Source of the DNA: JAABVD01 sp965204545
GTDB lineage: Bacteria; Verrucomicrobiota; Verrucomicrobiia; Opitutales; UBA2995
Assembly: GCA_965204545.1 (NCBI GenBank)
Contig: CBDBFA010000001.1
Span: 1 to 64,000, forward strand
Reading direction: 5' to 3'
DNA: 64,000 nt
The notes under the pieces are model-generated. The model searched no databases. It worked only from the letters and a program-made list of their open reading frames with translations, and was not told the DNA's origin. Below, in pieces: positions 7,777 to 17,149 of this stretch. Position 1 is the stretch's first letter, and every line of letters begins with the position of its first letter. The translations under genes were made by a program, and so were the position numbers.

Positions 7777-10700
7777 TAATTGATTTCCATTTTGATCCTG
7801 GACCAGGCGGGCTTTCCGTCTTTGATATGAGGATAGAAACGCAACTTCCCCAAAACCTCGAAAAATCGCTCCCTGGCCTCTGCATTCAGATGGTCCGGAA
7901 TTTCCAGGTCGGAAACAAAACCCAAATCCGATATTATGAAGTTGGCATCAAAGCCTTTGGGATAAGTCAGGTCTCCAAAGCGATGGATTGGAATCGTTTC
8001 GTACAACAACGGGGGTAAGGTTTTTCCTTCACGTCCTTCCAGGTACTCGCTTCTGGCCTTGGTGAAGGCCTGGATGCCATCTTCGATAAAATACTGGAGT
8101 TGTCTCCTTTTGTCGGTAATCAACTCCTTCCCTTTTGTAAAAAAATACAAAGCAAAATCATCCCCATCGAAAAACCTGTCTTCCAAGGGGACCCGCTTCC
8201 TATACTCTCGGTTTGCCTGCATGTCCCCCAAGGAGCGCCAGTGGTAATTTATCGAACCCCCCAAATTTTTTATAACTAAGAGGAAATAAACGTCTTCTAT
8301 GGGTTTTTCCGATTGGCAGCGAACCGTAATGGAGGGCTCCTGTCCCGTAAAAATCCATCCATTTTCCGTCCTCACGATGGGAGCGGTATAGCTCAACGTT
8401 GGAACGGTAATTTTCCCTTCGGCAAAGGAACCGGCTGCATAATAGAGCACTTTGTCGTCTTTGTTTGCCGTCTTCCGCCCTTTGGAATCCATATAGGCCG
8501 GATACTTTGAGCCCACATTAATCACGGGCATGGCTTGGCCGTTTACCACTACCAGGGGCCGTAAGGGAAAGAAGTCCTGATTCAATGCGCTCAACAGAAC
8601 GGCGCTACGAAAGGCCGACCCATCCACCCCCGATTCCTCACTTACGGATTCGAGGGTCGTTACGAGCGTTGCCGCTTTAACGTGTCCCTGGTCGGCAGCC
8701 ATTTTCAGGTAACGTCTGGCCTTATTGATATCTTTCTGAACCTCTTTACCCAAGGTGTAGAAAAATCCTACTTCGTATTGGGCATCCATGTCGCCCAACC
8801 TTGCCGCTTCTTCCAGGTAGCGAATACCACGAAGGTGGTTTTGCTCTAGCCCCTCACCATTAAAGTAGGCGGCTCCAATCACCCGCAAGGCCAGGATGGA
8901 ACCCTCTTTGGCTGCCTCCGAGATCCAATACCAGAATTGTTCATCGGCGTACTCATTGGGATAGTCGCGGTTATTCCGGAAGTGCATGGCTAGTTCCTCC
9001 ATGTATTCGGTTTCCCTCAGGCTTACGGCCCGATAAACCTTTTCCGGAAAAGTGATTTCATTTGGTTTGCCATCCAAATCGGAAAAGAGCTTCCTGGCAT
9101 ATTCTTCACCGCTTTCCGCGGCTTCCCGCATGAAGCGAACCCCTTCAATCACGTCCTTCCCACATTGGTAACCTGCATACAGGGCATAACCCCACAAGAG
9201 CTTCCCTTCCGGAAAACCTTCTTCGGAGGTGGCCATTTTTTCCCATATCTCAACTGCTTGCTTTTCCTCTTGGGGTCCAAAAATTCCGAACAATTTCCAC
9301 CCCGATACCGCCAATTGAGCTTCCGGGAATTGCGATTTGGCCAAACCAACAATTTGTCTAACGGCCAAAAGGGCCTCCTCATCCAACTCCTCGCCTCGAG
9401 TACTTTTCCGGGCTTTTTCCAAGATGGCTTCGAGCTTAGGTGAATATTTAAAGACACTCAGCCTTGCTCTTCGCGACAGAATACTGACCCATCCCATCAT
9501 GCTTTCGACAGTAACAAAACTCGAGATTCCCTTCTGGCTTTCCCACTGTTTCAGTTCCGACTCCCACCAGAGAAACTGAAACCGGGGAAGGCCTTCATCG
9601 GCAAGTTCCTTAACGATATCCCAAACAAACACGGGTGGAAGGTCTCCCATGAATTCCGATACCGCCTCTCCCAAATCTGAGATTACTCTCCGATTTACGG
9701 ACAATCTCCTGGGACCACTGTAATTGAAATTTATTCTGGGGACAATCCCCTTCCCTTGCCTGATCAGATCCTTGGCCACCAATCTCGCTCGGTCATACCC
9801 CATACGGTTTGCTTCCCACAGGTATCGGATAGCCTCTTCGTAGTCCTTGCTCAGGCGCTCACCGCTGATCAATTCTTCGGCAAAGGCCACCTTGGCTTCC
9901 GCATGATCGGTTTCGCAGGCATTTCTCAAGCTGCGCATGGCGCGTTCTTCCGAAAATAATTCGGTTTCTTCGGCGAGGTATTGCTGGTAGACCCAAAACC
10001 CGGCCTGTCCGTACCCTTCCTTTACTGCCCCATCCAACCAATAGAACGCTTCCTCCGGGTTGCTGAAGCTGAGGTTGAGGTCCAAGCACAACTTGCCCAG
10101 TTCGAACTTGCTTTCCCCGTCCCGCTCTTCCGCAGCCTTCTGGTAAAGTGGGGCGTAATCCCCGTACCGGGCGGAAAAAGGAGTTCCCAGTTTTTTGATC
10201 TCCTCTTCCGTCAAAGGCGGAATGGAGGAATCAAATTGAGACCGGTACTTCCTGGCCGTTAATGCGAATTTATCCAACTGATAATCAACTTCTTGCAGAT
10301 AAAGAGAATCGATGTAATCGATGTTTGACCGGAGGGCCATCAGCATTTTTTCGTCCAGGCCATCCACCAGCCTCATCAAGGCCGAAGCTCTCACCTGCTC
10401 GACGCGATCCCAGTCTTCATCCAGATAGGCGGATTTCAGCAGGAATTCGACCGCTTCAAATTGACCCAGAGCCGCTCCGACCTCCAGTAGCTCAATTCCT
10501 CTTTCCTGGTTCGTTATCGTTCCAATTCCGCGGTAATAGGAATGGGCCAGGGGATAAACCGCTTCCTCCACCCCGACTTTTACCGCTTTGAACAGATAAT
10601 CGAAAGCAATGGGCGCAAAACGCGGGTGATCTCCCAACCTTCTGTAGGCCATCCCCGTTTTATACATGGCCCGGGCATGACCCTGCCTGGCCGCTTCCAG

Positions 10701-11312
10701 GAACCATTTGTCCGAATCCTCCAAATTCTCCTCTTCCTCCAGCAGCATTCCCAAATAATACTGAGCCTCGGGGTAGCCCGCTTCCGCCGCCTTTTCAACC
10801 TGACGTTGGAGATCCCACTTTTCGGAATATTTCAACGAACCATCGGCAGACTCCAAAGTCTTTTCCGCCTCCTTGAACAAACCGTAGGGATGACGGCTAT
10901 GGGCCAACTCCAGAAATAACCGATTGGCCGCCTCGACGTCGCGGACGACTCCCTTTCCCGAAACCAGCGCCTTCCCATAAACGACCTTGGCCTCGTCCAT
11001 GCCTTCCTGGCTGAGCATACGGGCCATTCGAATTCCATCCGCCACCAAGTCCTCTCCCATTCGACCGCTGGAAAAAATACTCATCAGCGCCATGCGGGCG
11101 GGAAGGTGCTGCTGCTCCTCGGCTTTTTCATACCATCCCACCGCCTCCTCCAAGCCTCCCTTATTATTCCTCAGCCGCTCGGCCCATTGAAATTGCGCGT
11201 TCGCTTCCCCTGTTTCCGCCTGGATCAACAATGGATCGCGGGTATCCTTTTCCGCACAACCGCTCACCAGAAACAGGATCAGCAGACCCATAAGCTGAAA
11301 AAAGAATTTCAT
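7776..11312 (-). CDS. large Sel1-like repeat lipoprotein
   Basis: 1178 residues. The N-terminus is a lipoprotein signal with lipobox VSGC (Cys19), so the mature protein should be membrane-anchored. Most of the rest consists of Sel1-like alpha-solenoid repeats, for example AQFQWAERLR, AQYYLGMLLEE, DAQYEVGFFYTLGKEVQKD and similar YEKA/AxxGxxxA repeats. About the last 250 residues are a non-repeat, probably beta-rich domain. Sel1 proteins act as scaffolds for protein-protein contacts. Its ATG overlaps the stop of the upstream S9 peptidase gene by 4 bp (ATGA), so translation is probably coupled. Partners are unknown. Confidence 0.85.
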   Translation of the reverse strand: MKFFFQLMGLLILFLVSGCAEKDTRDPLLIQAETGEANAQFQWAERLRNNKGGLEEAVGWYEKAEEQQHLPARMALMSIFSSGRMGEDLVADGIRMARMLSQEGMDEAKVVYGKALVSGKGVVRDVEAANRLFLELAHSRHPYGLFKEAEKTLESADGSLKYSEKWDLQRQVEKAAEAGYPEAQYYLGMLLEEEENLEDSDKWFLEAARQGHARAMYKTGMAYRRLGDHPRFAPIAFDYLFKAVKVGVEEAVYPLAHSYYRGIGTITNQERGIELLEVGAALGQFEAVEFLLKSAYLDEDWDRVEQVRASALMRLVDGLDEKMLMALRSNIDYIDSLYLQEVDYQLDKFALTARKYRSQFDSSIPPLTEEEIKKLGTPFSARYGDYAPLYQKAAEERDGESKFELGKLCLDLNLSFSNPEEAFYWLDGAVKEGYGQAGFWVYQQYLAEETELFSEERAMRSLRNACETDHAEAKVAFAEELISGERLSKDYEEAIRYLWEANRMGYDRARLVAKDLIRQGKGIVPRINFNYSGPRRLSVNRRVISDLGEAVSEFMGDLPPVFVWDIVKELADEGLPRFQFLWWESELKQWESQKGISSFVTVESMMGWVSILSRRARLSVFKYSPKLEAILEKARKSTRGEELDEEALLAVRQIVGLAKSQFPEAQLAVSGWKLFGIFGPQEEKQAVEIWEKMATSEEGFPEGKLLWGYALYAGYQCGKDVIEGVRFMREAAESGEEYARKLFSDLDGKPNEITFPEKVYRAVSLRETEYMEELAMHFRNNRDYPNEYADEQFWYWISEAAKEGSILALRVIGAAYFNGEGLEQNHLRGIRYLEEAARLGDMDAQYEVGFFYTLGKEVQKDINKARRYLKMAADQGHVKAATLVTTLESVSEESGVDGSAFRSAVLLSALNQDFFPLRPLVVVNGQAMPVINVGSKYPAYMDSKGRKTANKDDKVLYYAAGSFAEGKITVPTLSYTAPIVRTENGWIFTGQEPSITVRCQSEKPIEDVYFLLVIKNLGGSINYHWRSLGDMQANREYRKRVPLEDRFFDGDDFALYFFTKGKELITDKRRQLQYFIEDGIQAFTKARSEYLEGREGKTLPPLLYETIPIHRFGDLTYPKGFDANFIISDLGFVSDLEIPDHLNAEARERFFEVLGKLRFYPHIKDGKPAWSRIKMEIN

Positions 11313-13306
11313 GATGGGGGCATCAGGTTTGATTTTAAAAATTCCACCACCGCTTCAAAGACCATGGCTTGGTTTCTCGGCATAATGAACCCGTGTCCTT
11401 CGTCCTCCACCTCCATCCATTCGTAGGGTTTACCCTGTCTCTTTAAAGCTGCCACCAATTGCTCGGCTTGTTCAAAACTGGCTACCTCGTCCCGTTTTCC
11501 ATGCACCACCAGAATGGGCTTTTTCAAGGCATCGATTTGATTAATGGGAGAAATCTCACGGAGCCGGTTGCGATCCCTCCACTCCTGTCCTACCATCTCT
11601 TTCCAAGTCTCATAGGAAAGCCCTCGATTGGAGCCTTTCTTCACATTCTTCGTTGCCAGGATTAAATCGTATATCCCGGAAATCGCCACACCGCACCTGA
11701 ATTTTTCCGGACGGGATGTCAGCGCCAGGGCCGAGGCATAACCGCCATAACTGATCCCCATTATGGCAACCTTATCGGGGTCGGCATAACCGTTTTCCAC
11801 CGCCCAATTCACTCCGTCCTCGATGTCGTTTTGCACCCCCCAGCCATAATCCTGCTTGATCGAATAAAAGTGCTCATAACCATAACCGGTAGACCCGCGG
11901 AAATTGACCTGCATAACGGAAAACCCATTGTAAACCAGCCACTGCACCACGGGATCAAAACCATAGGAATCCCGCATCCAAGGCCCTCCGTGAACCAGCA
12001 TGATCAGTGGACTCCGCCCTGTCTCGCCAGCCGGTTTGGCCTGAGTCAAATAGCCTGCAATGGATAATCCGTCCCGGCTGGCAAAGCGAATGGGCCTGGA
12101 CTCCGGCATTTCTACCTCCATCAGATCCTCGTTGGCCGAACCGATCCGGATCAACTCTTCCGATTCGTTCTTGTAAAGGTAATACTCGAGGGGGCGATTG
12201 CTCCGAATGGCACTTAACAAAAACACCGTCTCCCCTTTGTTCCAACCGGTTATCAGGTTTTTGGAGCCGGGCAACTGCGCATCTACCTTGGCCTGCAAAT
12301 CACTGAAAAACGGATCCACCCAGTGCATGGCCGGATACTCCCGATCAATTAAAAATCCAACCCATTTTTTCCTCTTATAACTGATTGAAGCATACGTCCA
12401 GCTCTTCAATACGTCCACAAAATCGTATTCCGGATCATGGGCCACCTCCTCCAGTATGCTTTGTGAAACCATGTCGTATTTGTATAAGGCGGTGGTATCC
12501 CTGAGTTTGTTTGACGCGAAGTAAAAGTGATCGGGATTAAAATCGAATCCCAAGAAATATTCACGGCGCTGAGTGACGTTATACTTGTCCACGTCAAATC
12601 CTTCCAGCTCCCGCCCATCGAATACCTTGTCGAAGGGCAACCATTTATTGGACTTTACCGGCCGATAGAAGAATTCCAGCTTTCGGGAGCCGAATTTGAA
12701 CGCCATGCGTACCCTGCCCTGAAGGTCGGCATAGAAAATATCAAAGCGCTTGGGATTTTTGAAAATCGTCTTCGGTTGACCCGATTTCAGATCGATTCGG
12801 TAAACCTGCCGGACCCCGTATTTATCGAAAGCCGAAATTAGAATCCCACCTTTGTCTTCCGGCAACAGGGACAGTACGCGCGGCAGGGAAAAATTGCCCC
12901 AAAATATGGCAAAATAGGATACGAAAACCTTTTCCGAATCGTATAGTAAAGTCCGCTTGTTGTCCTGGAGATCGAGCAGGTAAACGTCCCCGAACTGGGT
13001 TTGAAAAATAATCCGATCTTCATCTTTCCAATCGATGAAATTAATATAGTCCTCTTTGACGTCCTTTCCCACATAGGCTCTCTTTTCCATCGACTCCAGG
13101 TCGACGACGTAGAAATTGTGAAGCCCGGAACTGCTGAAAGTGTAGATAAACTGTTCTCCCGATGGAGATATTACAATGTTCCCGATGTTGGGCGCTTTGA
13201 AGAAATCCTCCGGAAACAACCGCCCCAATATCCCAATATCAAATTTGGCCGCCGCTGTATGAAAGGCTAAACAGCAAACCAAAAGGACCTTCCTGCAAGT
13301 GATCAT
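11309..13306 (-). CDS. S9 family prolyl oligopeptidase-like peptidase
   Basis: About 665 residues from the ATG at 13304-13306, which opens a signal peptide (MITCRKVLLVCCLAFHTAAA). An upstream start would add 22 residues. Residues 25-400 look like a beta-propeller. The catalytic alpha/beta-hydrolase domain has HGGP near 449, the nucleophile in GISYGGYAS (Ser about 519), Asp in GKRDE (about 606) and His in EGHGF (about 638), so the triad is complete. It resembles acylaminoacyl and dipeptidyl peptidases of family S9 and is probably periplasmic. It overlaps the Sel1 lipoprotein gene by 4 bp, suggesting a shared function. Confidence 0.88.
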   Translation of the reverse strand: MITCRKVLLVCCLAFHTAAAKFDIGILGRLFPEDFFKAPNIGNIVISPSGEQFIYTFSSSGLHNFYVVDLESMEKRAYVGKDVKEDYINFIDWKDEDRIIFQTQFGDVYLLDLQDNKRTLLYDSEKVFVSYFAIFWGNFSLPRVLSLLPEDKGGILISAFDKYGVRQVYRIDLKSGQPKTIFKNPKRFDIFYADLQGRVRMAFKFGSRKLEFFYRPVKSNKWLPFDKVFDGRELEGFDVDKYNVTQRREYFLGFDFNPDHFYFASNKLRDTTALYKYDMVSQSILEEVAHDPEYDFVDVLKSWTYASISYKRKKWVGFLIDREYPAMHWVDPFFSDLQAKVDAQLPGSKNLITGWNKGETVFLLSAIRSNRPLEYYLYKNESEELIRIGSANEDLMEVEMPESRPIRFASRDGLSIAGYLTQAKPAGETGRSPLIMLVHGGPWMRDSYGFDPVVQWLVYNGFSVMQVNFRGSTGYGYEHFYSIKQDYGWGVQNDIEDGVNWAVENGYADPDKVAIMGISYGGYASALALTSRPEKFRCGVAISGIYDLILATKNVKKGSNRGLSYETWKEMVGQEWRDRNRLREISPINQIDALKKPILVVHGKRDEVASFEQAEQLVAALKRQGKPYEWMEVEDEGHGFIMPRNQAMVFEAVVEFLKSNLMPPS

Positions 13307-13431
13307 AAAAGGATAAGGGGGAGTTCCCGTCAAAACGTCATTGGGACACACCTTGAAAAGGAACAGAATCAAGAGTTATTCACAACCAAATTTTCCATTC
13401 GGCTGACTTCAACTAGCAGGAGCGGTTTTAG

Positions 13432-13628
13432 CCCGCATATCTCACAAAATTCGTGACGAGCGAACGGAGGTCGAGTGCTGGCGGGGGTTTCGTACAGATT
13501 CGGGGGTGATGCCGGGTCGACACCCTGCAAAGTCCTGAATCCAGGGAAATCCCCGCCAGTGCCGACATACCGGAGCGCAGTAGAAAATTGGGAGATGTCG
13601 CATTCGCTCGGTAAGTGAGATATGCGGG
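13432..13628. mobile_element. MITE-like element B, copy 1
   Basis: A 197-bp element bounded by perfect 14-bp inverted repeats (CCCGCATATCTCAC and its complement). TTAG lies immediately outside each end (13428-13431 and 13629-13632), consistent with a 4-bp target duplication. A second intact copy is at 42327-42499 and a truncated one at 19226-19291. It encodes no transposase. Confidence 0.7.
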
Positions 13629-13632
13629 TTAG

Positions 13633-13987
13633 GCCGCGATCCCCTTTTGACTCTCGCAAAGCTCGCAAAGAGCGCAAAGGTGGGCACTTCGCGCCAGTCT
13701 TCAGTTATCAGAGTTCAATGGTCAGTAGGCGCCGGAGGCGCCAATCTTGTTCCCGATACGCCAAGGGCGTTAAACTCCAAAGCCCAGTGTCGCGAAGCGC
13801 ACACTGGGTAGGAATGGGCAAAAAATAAAGAACCCCAACGGGGTTCCACATCAAACTCCAAAACTCAGCAACTCAGCATCTCTCCCCCCTTTTTGCGCTT
13901 TTTGCGTTCTTTTGCGGCTATTAACCTCCTCCCCTCATGATAAGATGCCGCTTGAATTTCCAACGCATTTCCGACATCAAGGACATT
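13633..13987. repeat. repeat mosaic spacer
   Basis: Holds CTCGCAAAGCTCGCAAAGAGCGCAAAG, the GCCCAGTGTCGCGAAGCGCACACTGGG hairpin module, AACCCCAACGGGGTTCCAC and the TTTGCGCTTTTTGCGTTC module. No gene is visible until the ATG at 13988. Confidence 0.6.
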
Positions 13988-15076
13988 ATGCGCGCCTATG
14001 ATATTGCGGCTATTCCCGGCGACGGTATTGGCAAGGAGGTCATCTCTGCCGGCCTGGAGGCCTTGGCTGTCCTGGCCGAGGGCAGCGGTGAGTTCCAACT
14101 CAATTTTGAGCATTTCGATTGGGGGTCGGAACGGTACAGGAGCCGAGGGGCCTTCATGCCCTCGAACGGAACGGAACAACTCGAATCATTCGATGCCATT
14201 TTATTTGGCGCGGTGGGCGCTCCCGATGTTCCGGACCACCTTTCCCTGTGGGGGCTGCGATTGGCTATCTGCCAGCCCCTGGACCAATACGCCAATGTCA
14301 GACCGGCCCGCATCCTGCCGGGTATCACCAGCCCCCTGCGAAACGCTACGGCCCAAAACCTCGACTGGGTCATCGTGCGGGAAAACACGGAAGGTGAATA
14401 TTCCGGCCAAGGCGGACGCTCCCACCGGGGATTACCCGAAGAACTCGCCACTGAAGTTTCCGTTTTTACCCGCAGCGGTGTGGAGCGCATTATGCGCTTC
14501 GCCTTTGCCTTGGCCAGGTCGCGCCCACGCAAGTTGCTCACCGTGGTGACGAAATCCAACGCCCAGCGGCACGGTATGGTGATGTGGGACGAAATCGCCG
14601 CCCAAGTCGCGGCCGACTTTCCGGATGTCACCTGGGACAAAATGTTGGTCGACGCCATGACGGTGCGTATGACCATGCACCCCGAGACCATCGATACGGT
14701 TGTGGCGACCAATTTGCATGCCGACATTCTGTCAGACCTGGCCGCCGCGCTGGCGGGATCGATCGGTATCGCTCCCACTGCCAACATCAACCCGGAACGC
14801 AGGTTTCCTTCCATGTTCGAACCCATCCACGGCTCGGCTTTTGATATCACCGGCAAGGGAGTGGCCAACCCCATCGGCACGTTTTGGAGCGCCGTCATGA
14901 TGCTCGAACACCTCGGCGAGTCGGAGGCGGCAGCCTCTCTCATGCAGGCGATCGAACGGGTCACCGCCGATCCCTCGTTTCATACCCCCGATCTGGGCGG
15001 CACGGCAACGACCTCCTCCGTAACCAACGCCGTTGTCGATGCCATAAGAAGTCCGCTAGTGCGGAGCCATTCCTGA
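13988..15076 (+). CDS. tartrate/D-malate-type dehydrogenase (isocitrate/isopropylmalate dehydrogenase family)
   Basis: 362 residues. The ATG at 13988 has AAGGA upstream and starts MRAYDIAAIPGDGIG, the family's cofactor-side strand; a longer frame begins at 13937. Visible signatures are LSLWGLRLAICQPLDQYANVRP, RENTEGEYSGQ, TKSNAQRHGMVMW, DAMTVRM and the Mg-binding ATNLHADILSDLAA. The SLWG and DQYANVRP segments point to the tartrate dehydrogenase/D-malate dehydrogenase branch (TtuC/DmlA) rather than LeuB or Icd. It would oxidatively decarboxylate a 2-hydroxy acid with NAD+. Exact substrate is uncertain. A hairpin follows between it and the convergent Nramp-like gene. Confidence 0.85.
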   Translation: MRAYDIAAIPGDGIGKEVISAGLEALAVLAEGSGEFQLNFEHFDWGSERYRSRGAFMPSNGTEQLESFDAILFGAVGAPDVPDHLSLWGLRLAICQPLDQYANVRPARILPGITSPLRNATAQNLDWVIVRENTEGEYSGQGGRSHRGLPEELATEVSVFTRSGVERIMRFAFALARSRPRKLLTVVTKSNAQRHGMVMWDEIAAQVAADFPDVTWDKMLVDAMTVRMTMHPETIDTVVATNLHADILSDLAAALAGSIGIAPTANINPERRFPSMFEPIHGSAFDITGKGVANPIGTFWSAVMMLEHLGESEAAASLMQAIERVTADPSFHTPDLGGTATTSSVTNAVVDAIRSPLVRSHS

Positions 15077-15107
15077 TTGGCGCCAACGACGCCTCCTCCT
15101 TTGTGCC

Positions 15108-15125
15108 ATCTCGCCTTGGCGAGAT
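15108..15125. terminator. hairpin between convergent genes
   Basis: ATCTCGCC, two-base spacer, GGCGAGAT: an 8-bp perfect stem between the dehydrogenase and the Nramp-like gene, which face each other. It shares its GTGCCATCTCGC left side with the hairpin at 7747-7776. Bidirectional termination is inferred. Confidence 0.5.
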
Positions 15126-15133
15126 CCAATTCC

Positions 15134-16468
15134 CTACAAATAGCCGAGCTGGATAAGGATGGACCTTACCGCTTCGACGGCGCCGTAGAGTGCCAAGAGA
15201 AATACGAATCCCATCAGCGCATTGTCCCACCAGCGATTGCGGTATTGCGCGCCTATGAATGACCCTTTGGCAGTAATCCACCAAATTCCACCGGCAATTG
15301 CCGGAATCATTACCACTGAAAAAGTATTGGCTAGAATCGTGAGGGACACGAACTCCGCCTGACCTCTCCATATCAGAGGTGAAACGACGATCCAAAGCGC
15401 CAAGTACCGGTAAACCTTCGAAGACCTGTATTCGACCTTGAGCGGTTCATTGTTTTTGGCTCGCCAGCGATACCAGGCGTGGCTTCCCAAACAGGATAAA
15501 CCGAGACCGGCGCCCACGATCGAAGTAAAAATCGCGGCAAAAACACCAATGAGAAACATCAGGCGGCCCGCATCTCCCAGGATTCCGCCAAGCAGGACGG
15601 CCATGTCGTCGATCGAACCGATACTGAGGTCCGTGCCGAAGACCAGTTCGGCTCCAAGCGTCCACACCGCGAGGTTGAAGAGCACCATGACAACCACCGC
15701 CAGAATGAAATCGTATCTTTGAAGCCGTCTGTATTGAGGTCCCTTCCAGCCCTTCTGCTCCAGGAAGTATGGATACACCAGATTGACGAGCGAACCTCCC
15801 ACTGCACCGATCATTCCCAGAGCTACCAGTGACGCACCGAACGGGCCGTGCTGCTCCGGAATCTCTAGAGCAAATACCCCCTTCAACAAGGCGCCGGGAT
15901 CAAAACCAACCCAAAGGGCACAGCCCAGAAAAGAGACCGCCAATAACGCCATCAGTACCTTGAATATCCACTCCGCCCGTTTATAGATTGGCCGAAAAAC
16001 GATCGATACTACGATTGCAACCCAGAATAGCTGCCAAAGAAAACGGTTTCCGACCCCCAGGATATCCACGGAAATCTCCCCAAGCCCCGCCAACATGAAG
16101 GTGGCACTCAAATGCCCCCAAATCAGGACGGCAATGAACAGGAACGGTGCATACAAACGGTTGAATCGCGCCAATCCATCGAGCACCCCTTCACCGCGAG
16201 GATTGCAAAGCTGGTACCGGGCGATCAACGAGACGAACGCGTAACGAACAGCCAAGGCGAGAACGATCGCCCAAGCGAGCGCATAGCCATAGTTCCCCCC
16301 GGACACCCCTGCCGCCACGATATCGCCTGCTCCTAGCCAGGTCAGGACCACGACGAATCCCGGGCCGAACGAACGTATGTATTGAATGAAACTCCTGGGA
16401 AGCTCTGCCTCATCAACCTCACCCGATGAAGAGCGGGATCGGGAATGGGATGCACCCGTATCAGGCAT
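15134..16468 (-). CDS. Nramp-family-like transporter lacking canonical metal-site motifs
   Basis: 444 residues with about 11 hydrophobic segments, consistent with Nramp (Pfam Nramp) transporters. The first helix reads GPGFVVVLTWLGAGD; in canonical Mn/Fe carriers this place holds DPGN, here residues 46-49 are GAGD. Helix 6, which normally contains MPH, reads IGAVGGSLVN (about 220-229). Both unwound metal-binding motifs have therefore been replaced, so the substrate is probably not the usual Mn2+ or Fe2+. Related non-canonical clades are known (some proposed to carry Mg2+). Inner-membrane location is clear. It is convergent with the dehydrogenase and shows no obvious operon partner. Confidence 0.78.
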   Translation of the reverse strand: MPDTGASHSRSRSSSGEVDEAELPRSFIQYIRSFGPGFVVVLTWLGAGDIVAAGVSGGNYGYALAWAIVLALAVRYAFVSLIARYQLCNPRGEGVLDGLARFNRLYAPFLFIAVLIWGHLSATFMLAGLGEISVDILGVGNRFLWQLFWVAIVVSIVFRPIYKRAEWIFKVLMALLAVSFLGCALWVGFDPGALLKGVFALEIPEQHGPFGASLVALGMIGAVGGSLVNLVYPYFLEQKGWKGPQYRRLQRYDFILAVVVMVLFNLAVWTLGAELVFGTDLSIGSIDDMAVLLGGILGDAGRLMFLIGVFAAIFTSIVGAGLGLSCLGSHAWYRWRAKNNEPLKVEYRSSKVYRYLALWIVVSPLIWRGQAEFVSLTILANTFSVVMIPAIAGGIWWITAKGSFIGAQYRNRWWDNALMGFVFLLALYGAVEAVRSILIQLGYL

Positions 16469-17149
16469 CGGATTTGCGCGGAATTCCTTTGGGAAGGAGG
16501 CCAGCAGGCTTTAATTGCCCATCAAAATTGTCAACTCATATCACGGGCAAGAATGGCGCGCCCGGCGCCCACTGAACACTGGCGCGGCAAGGATGCCGCC
16601 GCCCTACCGCTTACGTTTTGAAATGGTAGGGCAATCGCGTCCCCGCGATGCCGCAACCTCTTCTATATCCGGGTTTTTTGTGATGGATTATTTAAGAGAA
16701 ACCACACTAGTTGATATTATTTTCGGTTGTAGGTGAGATGCAGAGGCAAATCCCGATCGAACTGTAGGAGCGGCTTTACGCCGCGATAATCTTAGCCGCA
16801 AAAAGATAAGAGATGCTGAGTTGCTGAGAGAAGAAATTGGAGAGCGCGCTAATTGGCGCCTCTCCCTCTTTGCGCTTTTTGCGTTCTTTTGCGGCTATTA
16901 ATCTCTTCCTCAAATCCTTTCTATCCTTTGTATCCATGTTTTGCATTGTTCGATCACGATCACGATATTTCTCCGTGCTCTCTGTGTCCTCTGTGGTTAA
17001 TCTTCTCCCTCCTAATCGGCGCCCACTGAACACTGGCGTGGAGCGCCCAACCCTTCTTCACCCTGGCCCTGGGCCGACCCTTTTGGGCTTGCCTAATTTC
17101 AACTATTTCCAAGATATCCCCGTCGGTTTGGTATTATCTCGTTCCTGTC
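16469..17149. repeat. repeat mosaic spacer with REP-like palindromes
   Basis: No gene seen. It holds a GCGGCAAGGATGCCGCCGCCC / GGTAGGGCAATCGCGTCCCC pair (16581-16660) repeated at 19309-19390, a GTAGGAGCGGCTTTACGCCG palindrome (16764-16787) repeated at 21118-21187, the TTTGCGCTTTTTGCGTTC module, CGATCACGATCACGATA and a CTCTGTGTCCTCTGTGGTTAA module. The promoter of the downstream TonB receptor should lie near its right end. Confidence 0.6.

Noticed and set aside
13996..14964. A 322-codon minus-strand frame
   Set aside because: It is antisense to the tartrate/D-malate-type dehydrogenase, whose motifs are clear.
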